Positions 16,880 through 25,975 of a DNA stretch of 60,405 bases are shown here, piece by piece. The stretch comes from G013214665 sp964649815. Lineage in GTDB: Bacteria > Pseudomonadota > Alphaproteobacteria > Rhodobacterales > Rhodobacteraceae. Made by a program: the position numbers and the translations under genes. The notes under the pieces are model-generated. The model was not told the origin of the DNA. It saw only the letters and a program-made list of their open reading frames with translations, and did no database searches. Each line of letters opens with the position of its first letter. The first letter of the stretch is position 1. The stretch covers positions 1-60,405 of the forward strand of contig CAZYQC010000013.1 in the NCBI GenBank assembly GCA_964649815.1. Reading direction: 5' to 3'.

Positions 16880-17360
16880 GATCGCTCCCCTCTGTTTTGG
16901 CGGCGTCCAGCAATGGTGTCATGGCCGCGATGATCTGAGAGGCCTCGGCCACATCCGCCGCCCGCGCCGCGCGCAGCGCCTCAAGCTCGGCCAACATGGC
17001 TTTGTTGATCAGATGCGGCTCTCCTACACCGGCCTCATTGGCCTCGCGTAGGGCCTGGTTCGATTGGCGCAGCTGGTCGTTTGAGCGACGCAGGCGCTGG
17101 AGCTCAAGATCAAGCTGTGAGACCTGCGCTTCCGCTGCCTCGGCCGCTGCGCGTGCTTCGGCCACGGCGTCGTCCTGCCGTTTGGTCAGCACCTTGACCC
17201 GCTCTTCCAATTGAGCGACCACCATTTTTTCGTCTTCCAAAGCGGCTTGCAGCGCGTCTGCATCTCCGCCGCCGGTTGCTTGCGCCAAATTGCCAGCGCC
17301 GGTTGCGATGCGTTCCAGCGCGTCGCTCAGGCGCTTTTCCAGCGCGCTGATATCGGTCAT
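16872..17360 (-). CDS. Coiled-coil protein encoded with zapA
   Basis: A 162-residue protein that is almost entirely predicted helix: MTDISALEKRLSDALERI, an Ala/Gln-rich hinge, then a coiled coil with many Glu, Arg and Ala between about residues 40 and 120 (QLEERVKVLTKRQDDAVAEA, LRRSNDQLRQSNQALREAN). No catalytic motif is present. Overlap with zapA suggests a Z-ring accessory role, possibly functionally like ZapB, but this is inferred from position. I use ATG 17360; an in-frame ATG at 17381 is possible. Confidence 0.7.
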   Translation of the reverse strand: MTDISALEKRLSDALERIATGAGNLAQATGGGDADALQAALEDEKMVVAQLEERVKVLTKRQDDAVAEARAAAEAAEAQVSQLDLELQRLRRSNDQLRQSNQALREANEAGVGEPHLINKAMLAELEALRAARAADVAEASQIIAAMTPLLDAAKTEGSDHA

Positions 17361-17532
17361 GTTGTCCACCCGCGTTCCCATTGTTCTGTCTGTCGCCCGC
17401 GTCGCGCGAATCGCTGCCAGCGCGGCGTTATGCCCAGTCTAACGAGTGGCGCGGAAAATTGCGCCAGCTTTGTTATCAGGGACTTGCGTGGCGGCCTTCA
17501 TGTGCGAATTGCAGCCACCGCCTCGCACCATC

Positions 17533-17560
17533 TTGCACTTTGGCCGGGGGCTGGTATGCA
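17533..17560 (+). promoter_or_regulatory. Candidate sigma70 promoter of tkt
   Basis: TTGCAC (17533-17538) and TATGCA (17555-17560) are 16 bp apart, 62 bp before the transketolase start in the divergent gap with the coiled-coil gene. Confidence 0.35.
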
Positions 17561-17622
17561 GCGCCAAAATACGCCTCTGGCACCGCCAATTTCGCGGGCC
17601 GTCATCTACAGGAGCCACCGTT

Positions 17623-19638
17623 TTGGACCTTACTGCGCTTCGCACTGCGAACCCGGACCACTGGGCGAAGGCAACCGCCATTCGCGCTTTGACACTCGAC
17701 GCTGTTGCTGCAGCAAATTCAGGACATTCCGGCATGCCAATGGGCATGGCAGATGTGGCCACGGTGCTCTTTGAAAAGCACCTGAAATTCGACGCCTCTG
17801 CACCTGATTGGCCGGATCGGGATCGCTTTATTCTGTCTGCTGGTCACGGCTCGATGCTGCTGTATGCGCTTTTGCACCTGACCGGCTATGCGGACATGAC
17901 GCACGAAGAAATCGTGAACTTTCGCCAGTGGGGCTACAAGACCGCAGGCCATCCCGAATACGGTCACGCCAAAGGCATCGAGACAACCACGGGCCCCTTG
18001 GGCCAAGGCATCGCGAACGCGGTCGGCTTTGCGATGGCCGAAGAAATCCAGCGCGCGCAATATGGCAAAAAGGTCGTCGATCACTACACCTATGTGATTG
18101 CCGGTGATGGTTGTTTGATGGAAGGCGTCAGCCAAGAGGCGATCACGCTGGCGGGTCGGCATGCCTTGTCCAAGCTGATCGTGTTCTGGGACAACAACAA
18201 CATCACCATCGACGGCACGGTCGAGCTGAGCGATCGCACAGATCAGGTTGGCCGTTTTAAATCAGCCGGTTGGTCTGTGATCGAAATCGACGGCCACAAC
18301 CCAGCCGAAATCGACGCCGCGATCACCAAGGCAAAGGCGGACAAGCGCCCCACAATGATCGCCTGCAAGACCCATATCGCCTTGGGTCACGCGGCCCAGG
18401 ATACCTCCAAGGGGCATGGCGCCCTGACCGACGCGGATCAACTGAAGGCCGCGAAAGAGGCCTATGGCTGGCCGCATGGCGCATTCGAGGTGCCCGTAGA
18501 GGTCAAATCCGCGTGGGAGGCGATTGGCGCCCAAGGCGCACAAGAGCGCAGCGCATGGGAGGCGCGTCTCGCCAGCTTGTCAAAATCCAAGCAAGATCAG
18601 TTCACCCGCGCCTATGCGCTAGACGCACCGAAAAAGCTGAGCGCGACGGTCAAGAGCTTTAAGAAAGAGATGAGCGCAACCGCGCCAAAACTGGCGACAC
18701 GTGCGGCCAGCGAAAAGGCGTTGCAGGTTCTCAATCCAGTGTTGCCAGAGACGGTCGGCGGCTCGGCGGATTTGACCGGATCGAACAACACCAAGACCAG
18801 CGATCTGGGCGTCTTTGATCTGGACAGCCGCGCCGGACGCTATGTCTATTGGGGCATTCGCGAACACGGAATGGCCGCTGCGATGAACGGCATGGCCCTG
18901 CATGGCGGTTTGCGCCCCTACGGCGGCACGTTCATGTGCTTTACCGATTACGCCCGTCCTGCGATGCGGCTGTCGGCCCTGATGGGTGTGCCAGTGGTCT
19001 ATGTGATGACCCACGATTCCATCGGGCTTGGCGAAGATGGTCCGACCCACCAGCCGGTTGAACACCTGGCGATTTCTCGTGCAACGCCAAACACATACGT
19101 GTTCCGCCCTGCGGATGCGGTTGAAACGGCGGAAAGCTGGGAATTGGCGATGACCATGAAAAACAGCCCCTCGGTACTGTCGCTGACGCGCCAGGGCCTG
19201 CCGACTGTGCGCCTTGAGCACAAGACCAAGAACCTCACGGCGCAAGGCGCCTATGTTCTGGCCGAAGCCGAAGGCAAGCGTCAGGTGATCTTGATCGCGA
19301 CCGGGTCCGAAGTGTCGATCGCGCTTGAGGCGCGCCAACAGCTGCAGGCCCAAGGCATCGGAACCCGCGTAGTCTCCATGCCCTGCATGGAGCTGTTTGC
19401 CGAGCAAGACGACGCCTATCGCAAGCGTGTTCTGCCCGGCGGAGCGGTCCGTGTCGGTGTCGAAGCCGCCGTGCGCCAAGGCTGGGATCAGTGGTTGCTG
19501 GGCGAGCGTGGCCGCGCCAACAAGGCCGATTTCGTCGGCATGGACAGCTTTGGTGCCTCCGCCCCGGCGAATGTCCTGTTTGAAAAATTCGGCATCACCG
19601 CAGAGGCGGTTGCCGACAAAGCCAAAGCGCTGCTGTAA
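17623..19638 (+). CDS. tkt: Transketolase (TTG start)
   Basis: Thiamine-diphosphate enzyme moving two-carbon units in the pentose phosphate and Calvin-type pathways. The 671-residue protein shows the thiamine motif GDGCLMEGVSQEA near residue 160, the substrate histidines in GHSGMPMGMA and HGSMLLY, and the pyrimidine-domain GGTFMCFTDYARPA near 430 with the catalytic glutamate in GIREHGMAAAMNG near 413. The start is TTG 17623, with AGGAG nine bases upstream; the frame extends back to 17446, but that extension has no family similarity. gap or pgk genes do not follow; two hairpins lie in the convergent gap with the DUF6456 gene. Confidence 0.95.
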   Translation: MDLTALRTANPDHWAKATAIRALTLDAVAAANSGHSGMPMGMADVATVLFEKHLKFDASAPDWPDRDRFILSAGHGSMLLYALLHLTGYADMTHEEIVNFRQWGYKTAGHPEYGHAKGIETTTGPLGQGIANAVGFAMAEEIQRAQYGKKVVDHYTYVIAGDGCLMEGVSQEAITLAGRHALSKLIVFWDNNNITIDGTVELSDRTDQVGRFKSAGWSVIEIDGHNPAEIDAAITKAKADKRPTMIACKTHIALGHAAQDTSKGHGALTDADQLKAAKEAYGWPHGAFEVPVEVKSAWEAIGAQGAQERSAWEARLASLSKSKQDQFTRAYALDAPKKLSATVKSFKKEMSATAPKLATRAASEKALQVLNPVLPETVGGSADLTGSNNTKTSDLGVFDLDSRAGRYVYWGIREHGMAAAMNGMALHGGLRPYGGTFMCFTDYARPAMRLSALMGVPVVYVMTHDSIGLGEDGPTHQPVEHLAISRATPNTYVFRPADAVETAESWELAMTMKNSPSVLSLTRQGLPTVRLEHKTKNLTAQGAYVLAEAEGKRQVILIATGSEVSIALEARQQLQAQGIGTRVVSMPCMELFAEQDDAYRKRVLPGGAVRVGVEAAVRQGWDQWLLGERGRANKADFVGMDSFGASAPANVLFEKFGITAEAVADKAKALL

Positions 19639-19656
19639 GCGATTTGTGTTGGATGA

Positions 19657-19716
19657 CGCACCTGGGTTACCCCAGGTGCGCCGCCCCCATTTGCTTGATC
19701 GGCTTACCCGATCAAG
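19657..19716. terminator. Two perfect tandem hairpins between tkt and the DUF6456 gene
   Basis: CGCACCTGGG (19657-19666) pairs with CCCAGGTGCG (19671-19680), loop TTAC. CTTGATCGG (19694-19702) pairs with CCGATCAAG (19708-19716), loop CTTAC; the second one contains the DUF6456 stop codon. Neither has a T-run, so a Rho-dependent or mRNA-stabilising role is as likely as intrinsic termination. Confidence 0.55.
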
Positions 19717-20870
19717 CCACCACCCGGCCCGGTCGTGTCCTGATAATGTTGCTGCAATTGCGTCAAAGCGATCCGCAGCACGATCTTGCCCGACCGCGCA
19801 GACCAGCCCAGGCGACGCTCGGCGGCCTCGACCCCTTCGAGGTAACAGCAACACCGCAAAACCACGTCCGCCAGCCCCGGACCCAACGCCCCAAGCGCGT
19901 TCTGAACACGGCGTCTGGCCGCCTCGGGCCCTGTGCCAACGCCCGCGTCAGGCTGAAAGCCACCCCGATCGCCGCCGGTCAGAAACTTGTCCCAATTCTG
20001 CGCGATACGCGGCCCCATATGGGCCAGCTCAAAATCTTCGCGCAGCCGCTCGCCTGCGGCCACAAGGGCGTCGCTTAGAAAAGGCGTGCCCGTTTTGTCG
20101 CGCCGCCGCGCTAACATGGCCAAGGGCGATTCAGCCACGTTGTAACGCACCGTCTTGGGCGCATCCTGCTCGGGATCGTGGATGCGCTTTTCGCCCCACA
20201 CCCGATGCTGTTCTGCGAATGCGTTTGCGTCCTCTGCGGGCGGCTTGGCGTCGTCCCACGGCGCGCCAAGTGCTTCGAACAGGTGATCCAGCGCCGCGCG
20301 CCCCTTGCGCGTGATCGCATATTTGCTCACCCGTCCGGGTCGCGGCGTTTGGATCCAGTCGCGCAAGGCCATCACCTCGGCGGTTGCGCGATCCACCACG
20401 CCGGTGCGCGTGCTGGTGCCATTCGCGCCTTCGCGAACGACCACCGCCTTTTCCATATCCGCCGCAACCGCAAGAACCGCGCCCGTTTCACACAGCCTGC
20501 GCAACACGCGCAAAGCATCCTTTTGGAATTCGGGCGTATCTGCCGTTGAAGCATCCTCTTTGGGAACAATCGCAAGGGCGGTGTTGGGCATATGTGGCAC
20601 TTTCTTTTGCAGTCTGGGTGGCTGCGATGCCTGTCTGCCAGCAAGCTTTGCCCCAATCTGGCGCAAAGCTGAATCGATCAAAGGGTCGTCCCGCCGGGAT
20701 TCGAACTTGCGGATCTGGCGCAAGATCGTTGAGGCGTGAACGCCGCTGCGCCGGGCGATCTCGCGGATCGGAGTGCCATCCTCGGTATGGGCAATATAAT
20801 GCCGCGCGGCCTCTGGCAGCCACGATGGCACCGATGCTCCGCGGTCCAACAGATGCGTTCCGATCGTCAT
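19704..20870 (-). CDS. DUF6456 domain protein with N-terminal helix-turn-helix
   Basis: A 388-residue protein of a Rhodobacterales family. Near residues 32-60 it has a helix-turn-helix (DGTPIREIARRSGVHASTIL), then an Arg-rich stretch and, near 150-200, a winged-helix-like segment (RPGRVSKYAITRKGRAALDH). The DUF6456 domain follows (FLSDALVAAGERLREDFELA near 292; RRLGWSARSGKIVLRIAL near 356). It is probably a DNA-binding regulator, function unproven. ATG 20870 has AGAGAGG upstream; the longer frame to 20963 runs through the presumed promoter. It is divergent from the DUF6477 gene with CtrA-like sites between. Confidence 0.8.
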   Translation of the reverse strand: MTIGTHLLDRGASVPSWLPEAARHYIAHTEDGTPIREIARRSGVHASTILRQIRKFESRRDDPLIDSALRQIGAKLAGRQASQPPRLQKKVPHMPNTALAIVPKEDASTADTPEFQKDALRVLRRLCETGAVLAVAADMEKAVVVREGANGTSTRTGVVDRATAEVMALRDWIQTPRPGRVSKYAITRKGRAALDHLFEALGAPWDDAKPPAEDANAFAEQHRVWGEKRIHDPEQDAPKTVRYNVAESPLAMLARRRDKTGTPFLSDALVAAGERLREDFELAHMGPRIAQNWDKFLTGGDRGGFQPDAGVGTGPEAARRRVQNALGALGPGLADVVLRCCCYLEGVEAAERRLGWSARSGKIVLRIALTQLQQHYQDTTGPGGGLIG

Positions 20871-20940
20871 ATTTGGCCTCTCTTTGCAAAGCCCAAGGGG
20901 GCTTTCGTCGCTCTTGGCAGGTCGCCCGGTAAATCGGGAC

Positions 20941-20996
20941 TTAACACTCTTTAACAGCCCCACAACCTAGGGAGGAGTTGGTTACTGGCGGGTTAA
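20941..20996. promoter_or_regulatory. Candidate CtrA-type boxes in the DUF6456/DUF6477 divergent gap
   Basis: TTAC-N7-TTAA (20982-20996) is one base from the CtrA consensus TTAA-N7-TTAA. A pair of TTAAC words 10 bp apart (20941 and 20951) lies nearby, and a further GTTAAC stands at 21061-21066. Base content around is GC-rich, which makes the cluster stand out. Confidence 0.4.
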
Positions 20997-21158
20997 CAGA
21001 CATCGCGGCAGTAACGATTGTTTCAAATTCATAAACATAAGCTAAACCAGCGTTCGCTCCGTTAACCGGTCGCGCAACACAGCACCTGCATGTGCAATTT
21101 TGACGTGAACACGCCCTGTATCTGATCAAGGGCGCGGACCTCAAAAGGAAAGCCTGCC

Positions 21159-21452
21159 ATGCACGATTGTCTCAGCCGATTGAAACTGATGCGCCGCCCC
21201 CGCCTCTTGATGCGCGCCGCGCGCATTGGCGCAAACGACTATCGCCGCGAGGTGCATTTGCCGCGCCTCTTGGGATACGGGCGCCTGCCCCGCTACGGCG
21301 AAGCCTTGATGCAGCTGATGGATATCGAGCGTGAGATCAACACTAAACGTCTGGATGACGCAGCAAACTATCCGTTGCTGCGCCATGTCGATGTGATGAT
21401 CGCCATCGTGGCCGAGGCGCGTATATTGCAGGCCATCACGCCCTGTGACTAA
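21159..21452 (+). CDS. DUF6477 family protein
   Basis: A 97-residue basic protein of the Rhodobacterales DUF6477 family. The N-terminus is arginine-rich (LSRLKLMRRPRLLMRAARIG), followed by a conserved-looking helical region (MQLMDIEREINTKRLDDAAN). It lacks enzyme motifs. ATG 21159 has AAAGGAAAG upstream. It is divergent from the DUF6456 gene, which is the arrangement I remember for this pair in related genomes; a shared cell-cycle control is possible given the CtrA-like sites. Confidence 0.75.
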   Translation: MHDCLSRLKLMRRPRLLMRAARIGANDYRREVHLPRLLGYGRLPRYGEALMQLMDIEREINTKRLDDAANYPLLRHVDVMIAIVAEARILQAITPCD

Positions 21453-21455
21453 GCC

Positions 21456-23000
21456 TCAGAGAAAGCTGTCAGGCTCTGCTGCCTTTTTGCGGGCAACGTA
21501 ATCGGCAAGGGCCTCGGACGTGGCCGGGTCCATCGCTGGTTGCTGATAATCCGCAAGCAGCTTTTCGACCCGCTCTGCCGCCAATGTGGCAGTGTCTTTG
21601 GCGCCTTCGTCGTGCCAGGTCTCGTAGGGTTTGTAATCCAGCAGGTCGGATTTCCAGAACGCCGACTTGAAATTGGATTGCGTATGCGCACAGCCCAAAT
21701 AGTGACCGCCAGGCCCAACCTCGCGGATGGCGTCCATCGCCTGCGCATTGACGTCGACCTCAACACCCTTCGCCAAATGATGCAGCGTGCCCAATTGGTC
21801 AGCGTCCATGACGAACTTTTCGAACGACGAAACCAGACCGCCTTCCATCCAGCCGCAAGCGTGCAGCATAAAGTTCACACCGGACAGAAGCCCCATGTTC
21901 AGGCTGTTCGATGTCTCGTATGCGGCCTGCGCATCGGGCAGTTTTGAACCGCAGAACCCGCCGGCCGACCGGTAAGGCAGGCCCAGACGCCGTGCAATCT
22001 GGCCCGCGCCGTAGGTGATATGCGACGCTTCTGGCGTCCCGAAGGTCGGCGCGCCCGAGTTCATATCGATCGACGTCACAAATGCGCCCATGATGACTTT
22101 TGCACCCGGCTTGACCAATTGCGAATACGAAATACCCGCAAGCACTTCGGCCATAACTTGCGTCAGCGTGCCCGCGACGCTGACCGGCGCCATTGCGCCG
22201 CCCACGATAAAGGGCGAGACGATGCAGGCCTGTCCGGCGTCGGCATAAACCTCAAGAGCGCCCATCATCACGTCATCAAAGGTCATGGGTGAGTTGATGT
22301 TGATCAGCGACGTCATCACAGCGTTGTTGGCCACAACGTCTTTGCCGAACAGGATCTCGGACATCTCGACCGAGTCGCGCGCGCGGCTTGGTTCGGTGAC
22401 GGACCCCATGTAAGGCTTGTCACTCAGCGTCATATGCGCATGCAGCATATCAAGATGGCGCTTGTTGACCGCGACATCCGTCGGCTCGCACACCGTGCCG
22501 CCCGAGTGGTGCAGCCATTTGGACATATAGCCAAGCTTCACGAACTTGCGAAAGTCTTCCATCGTCGCATAGCGCCGGCCGCCCGCCTCGTCGCGCACAA
22601 AGGGCGGGCCGTAAACAGGCGCCAGCACCAGGTTGTTGCCACCGATTTCCACGTTGCGCGCCGGGTTGCGCGCGATTTGCGTGAATTGGCTGGGCGCGGT
22701 TTTGATCAATTCACGTGCCAGACCGCGCGGGATATGCACCCGCTCGCCCTGCACATCTGCGCCTGCGTCTTTCCACCGGGCCAAGGCGTCGGGATTGTTG
22801 ACAAAGTTCACGCCGATTTCTTCGAGAACCGTCTCTGCATTGGTCTCGATGATCTCCAAAGCCTCTTCGTTGAGAACTTCAAAGTTCGGGATATTGCGTT
22901 CGATATACTTGGCGGTCTCAAAGCTGACTGCACTGCGTTCAGCCCGACGCGCTGCGCCGCCGCCTCCGCGTCCCCGCCGTTTGGTCGCTGCTTCCGCCAT
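21456..23000 (-). CDS. Trimethylamine methyltransferase (MttB) superfamily protein, non-pyrrolysine
   Basis: A 514-residue TIM-barrel methyltransferase of the MttB superfamily (COG5598), which demethylates quaternary or tertiary amines and passes the methyl group to a corrinoid protein. The frame is continuous with no in-frame TAG, so it is of the non-pyrrolysine class; known members act on glycine betaine and similar compounds. Recognisable blocks are EEIGVNFVNNPDALARWKDA near residue 63, HHSGGTVCEPTDVA near 169, PMTFDDVMMGALEVYADAGQ near 240 and REVGPGGHYLGCAHTQ near 435. ATG 23000 has GGAGG five bases upstream; a 75-codon upstream extension is open but compositionally unlike protein. No corrinoid protein or reductive activator gene is nearby. 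Confidence 0.88.
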   Translation of the reverse strand: MAEAATKRRGRGGGGAARRAERSAVSFETAKYIERNIPNFEVLNEEALEIIETNAETVLEEIGVNFVNNPDALARWKDAGADVQGERVHIPRGLARELIKTAPSQFTQIARNPARNVEIGGNNLVLAPVYGPPFVRDEAGGRRYATMEDFRKFVKLGYMSKWLHHSGGTVCEPTDVAVNKRHLDMLHAHMTLSDKPYMGSVTEPSRARDSVEMSEILFGKDVVANNAVMTSLININSPMTFDDVMMGALEVYADAGQACIVSPFIVGGAMAPVSVAGTLTQVMAEVLAGISYSQLVKPGAKVIMGAFVTSIDMNSGAPTFGTPEASHITYGAGQIARRLGLPYRSAGGFCGSKLPDAQAAYETSNSLNMGLLSGVNFMLHACGWMEGGLVSSFEKFVMDADQLGTLHHLAKGVEVDVNAQAMDAIREVGPGGHYLGCAHTQSNFKSAFWKSDLLDYKPYETWHDEGAKDTATLAAERVEKLLADYQQPAMDPATSEALADYVARKKAAEPDSFL

Positions 23001-23199
23001 GTACGCCTCCATAGATGGTGTTGCATCTCTGTAGATGAGTCCCGCCACCGTCCCCCGGCGGAATCCGGCACTTAGCATGAAAAAGCGACACGCAGCCCGA
23101 CATGCGCCTGCCCACGCACCCGACATTTCGCACAACCCACCGCCCCCCAAGCGCAGGCCACGCCTTGCACCTGCGCCACCTGCGGCATAAAGCGGTTTC

Positions 23200-24704
23200 A
23201 TGAGCCATGACCGTCTTTTGATCATCGATTTCGGCAGCCAGGTGACGCAGTTGATCGCGCGCCGGCTGCGCGAGCTGAACGTTTACTGCGAAATCCGCCC
23301 GTACCAGACCGTGACGATGGATGTGATCCACGAGATCGCGCCCAAAGCCATCATTTTTTCCGGCGGGCCCGACAGCGTGGTGCGACCCGGCTCGCCCCGC
23401 GCGCCTGAGGGCGTGTTCGACTATGGCGTGCCGATTCTGGGCATTTGCTATGGCCAACAGGTGATGATGCAGCAGCTGGGCGGCGAAGTGCATGGCGGCA
23501 AAATCTCTGGCGGCGGTGGCACGGCGGAATTCGGTCGGGCCTACGTCACACCAACCGAAGAAAAGCTGCCACTGTTGGACGGCTGGTTTGCAGACAACAA
23601 AGAACAAGTCTGGATGAGCCACGGCGATCACGTGGCCAAGCTCGCCCCCGGTTTTTCCGTCTACGGCACCTCGCCCAACGCGCCTTATGCCATCACAGCC
23701 GATACAGCCCGCAACTTTTACGCGGTTCAGTTCCACCCCGAAGTGCACCACACGCCAAATGGCAAAAAGCTCTATGAAAACTTCGTCCGATTGGCCGGGT
23801 TCTCGGGCGATTGGACGATGGGCGCCTACCGCGACGAAGCTGTCGCAAATATCAAGGCTCAGGTGGGCGACGCCAAGGTCATCTGTGCGCTGTCTGGTGG
23901 TGTCGACAGCTCGGTCGCGGCGGCTCTGATCCACGAGGCCATCGGCGACCAGCTTACCTGCGTTTTTGTTGACCACGGCCTGCTGCGCAAGAACGAGGCA
24001 GAAGAGGTCGTCGGTATGTTCCGCGACCACATGAACCTGTCCGTCATCCACGCCGAAGAGGCCGAGCTCTTTCTGGGTGAACTTGACGGTGTGAGCGACC
24101 CTGAAACCAAGCGGAAGATCATTGGTCGGCTCTTTATTGACGTGTTCCAAAAATACGCAGACCAGATCGACGGTGCCCAGTTCCTTGCCCAGGGCACGCT
24201 CTATCCCGATGTCATTGAAAGCGTGAGCTTTTCTGGCGGGCCGTCCGTCACGATCAAGAGCCACCACAACGTTGGCGGTCTGCCTGAAAAAATGGGCCTC
24301 AAACTGGTTGAACCGCTGCGTGCGCTTTTCAAAGACGAAGTGCGCGCGCTGGGGCGCGAATTGGGCCTGCCCGCCTCGTTCATTGGGCGTCACCCGTTCC
24401 CCGGCCCGGGCCTTGCCATTCGCTGTCCCGGCGAAATCACGCGCCCCAAGCTTGAGATCCTCAGAGAAGCGGACGCCGTCTATATCGACCAGATACGCAA
24501 GCACGGCCTATACGACGACATCTGGCAGGCCTTTGTCGCGATCCTGCCAGTTCGGACTGTGGGCGTGATGGGCGACGGCAGAACCTATGACTATGCCTGC
24601 GCGCTGCGCGCTGTGAACTCGGTCGATGGCATGACGGCGGATTATTACCCATTCAGCCACGAATTCCTCAGCGAAACCGCCACGCGCATCATCAACGAGG
24701 TGCC
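23200..24704 (+). CDS. guaA: GMP synthase (glutamine-hydrolysing), 3' end lost in assembly gap
   Basis: Converts XMP to GMP using glutamine and ATP. The glutaminase triad is visible as Cys in LGICYGQQVM near residue 86 and His in VQFHPEVHHT near 182; the PP-loop is CALSGGVDSSVAAAL near 230. The dimerisation domain runs from HPFPGPGLAIRCPGEITRPK to ETATRIINEV, where sequence stops at the N gap. About 20 residues are missing if it has normal length (around 520). The open frame that continues beyond the Ns is coincidental. It is divergent from the MttB-like gene with 199 bp between starts. Confidence 0.97.
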
Positions 24705-24804
24705 NNNNNNNNNNNNNNNNNNNNNNNNNNNNNNNNNNNNNNNNNNNNNNNNNNNNNNNNNNNNNNNNNNNNNNNNNNNNNNNNNNNNNNNNNNNNNNNN
24801 NNNN
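24705..24804. other. Assembly gap of 100 N
   Basis: Exactly 100 undetermined bases, a conventional scaffold-gap placeholder of unknown true length. It removes the guaA 3' end and at least the start of the following gene. Confidence 0.99.
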
Positions 24805-25047
24805 GCCACCGCCCAGTTGGATTATCTGGGCGACGGCACGTTTGAGTTCACGCCCAAGACACCAGAGATCGGCTTTGGTTTTCAGCGCAGCACTTTGAAA
24901 ACGGCAGGTGGCCCTATTCCGGTGTTTCTTGACGAAAAGCCCTGCACGGCCTTCTCGGTCACATGGCCTGTCACGGTCGAACTGGCGGTGCGCAGTGCGG
25001 ATGGCCCGCGGATCTATTCCGGCTGCTGTCGATGGGCGGCGCCATGA
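24805..25047 (+). CDS. C-terminal fragment of an unidentified protein after the gap
   Basis: Of the three forward frames only this one is open, ending at TGA 25045-25047, which overlaps the next start (ATGA). The 80 visible residues contain LDYLGDGTFEFTPKTPEIGF, PIPVFLDEKPCTAF, and end RSADGPRIYSGCCRWAAP. The Cys-containing tail faintly recalls exported COG3650-type proteins, but I cannot name it. It is not part of guaA. Confidence 0.5.
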   Translation, partial: ATAQLDYLGDGTFEFTPKTPEIGFGFQRSTLKTAGGPIPVFLDEKPCTAFSVTWPVTVELAVRSADGPRIYSGCCRWAAP

Positions 25048-25910
25048 CACCGATCGTCCAGGCCTGTTTGTGGATGTTGGGCACGATCGTGTCCTTTACC
25101 TCGATGGCCGTCGCCGGGCGCGAAATCGGCGCGGCGCATGACACGTTTGAAATCATGCTCTATCGCAGCATCGTCGGCGTGATCATCGTGTGCATCGTCT
25201 TGACGGCCAATCGCCTGTGGCACGAGGTCAACACACAGCAGATGGGCACACATATCACCCGCAATTTCTGCCATTTCACTGGCCAGAACCTGTGGTTTTA
25301 CGCCCTGGGCTTTATCCCGTTGTCGCAATTGTTCGCCTTGGAATTCACAACCCCGATCTGGGCTTTGCTTTTGGCACCGCTGATCCTAAGCGAACGATTG
25401 ACCATGTTCCGGGTGCTGGCCGCCGTTTTGGGCTTTGTCGGTATTTTGATCGTGACCCGCCCCGGCGCGATGGAGATCAATCCTGGCGTGATTGCCGGGG
25501 CCAGCTCGGCGATCTTTTTTGCCCTGTCGATCACCCTGACGAAAAAGCTGACCCGCACGCAAACCATTGGCTGCATCCTCTTTTGGTTGACCGTCACGCA
25601 GCTGGGCTTTGGTCTGATCGCGGTTTTCTTCGACGGTGCCGTCACCTGGCCAACGCTTCAAACCGCGCCTTACCTGATGTTGATCGGGCTTGCCGGTTTG
25701 TGCGCGCATTACTGTCTGACCAAGGCGCTCAGCCTTGCACCCGCCGCCGTGGTTGTGCCGATTGACTTTGCCCGCCTTCCCACCATCGCTGTGATCGGCG
25801 CGCTCTTTTACAGCGAAGCGATTGATGTCTATGTCCTTGGCGGTGCGGTCCTGATTTTTGCGGGCAATTACCTGAACATCTGGCACGAAACCCGTCAGAG
25901 CCAAACCTAG
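25044..25910 (+). CDS. EamA/DMT-family transporter
   Basis: Ten-helix drug/metabolite-type transporter of 288 residues in the inner membrane. Two EamA repeats are visible: the first ends with the characteristic ALEFTTPIWALLLAPLILSE near residue 95, the second with VVVPIDFARLPTIAVIGAL near 238. The substrate cannot be predicted. ATG 25044 overlaps the preceding stop; ATG 25032 in frame is an alternative start. A second EamA gene follows 65 bp downstream. Confidence 0.88.
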   Translation: MTPIVQACLWMLGTIVSFTSMAVAGREIGAAHDTFEIMLYRSIVGVIIVCIVLTANRLWHEVNTQQMGTHITRNFCHFTGQNLWFYALGFIPLSQLFALEFTTPIWALLLAPLILSERLTMFRVLAAVLGFVGILIVTRPGAMEINPGVIAGASSAIFFALSITLTKKLTRTQTIGCILFWLTVTQLGFGLIAVFFDGAVTWPTLQTAPYLMLIGLAGLCAHYCLTKALSLAPAAVVVPIDFARLPTIAVIGALFYSEAIDVYVLGGAVLIFAGNYLNIWHETRQSQT

Positions 25911-25975
25911 CGTCAGGACCCTAAGCGCATCTTTCGGATTGCGCGCGCACGTGCCCCCGTACAAATGTGCCAGGC

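Noticed and set aside
17446..17622. 59-codon N-terminal extension of transketolase
   Set aside because: No similarity to transketolase; TTG 17623 has AGGAG at proper distance and the extension covers the likely promoter.
23001..23225. 75-codon N-terminal extension of the MttB-like gene
   Set aside because: Composition is Gly/Arg-rich and unlike the family; ATG 23000 has a strong ribosome site.
22939..24504. 521-codon leftward frame opposite guaA
   Set aside because: Antisense to a certain guaA; no recognisable domains.
23200..25047. A single 615-codon guaA fusion across the Ns
   Set aside because: The gap has placeholder length; GuaA normally ends about 20 residues after the last visible motif.
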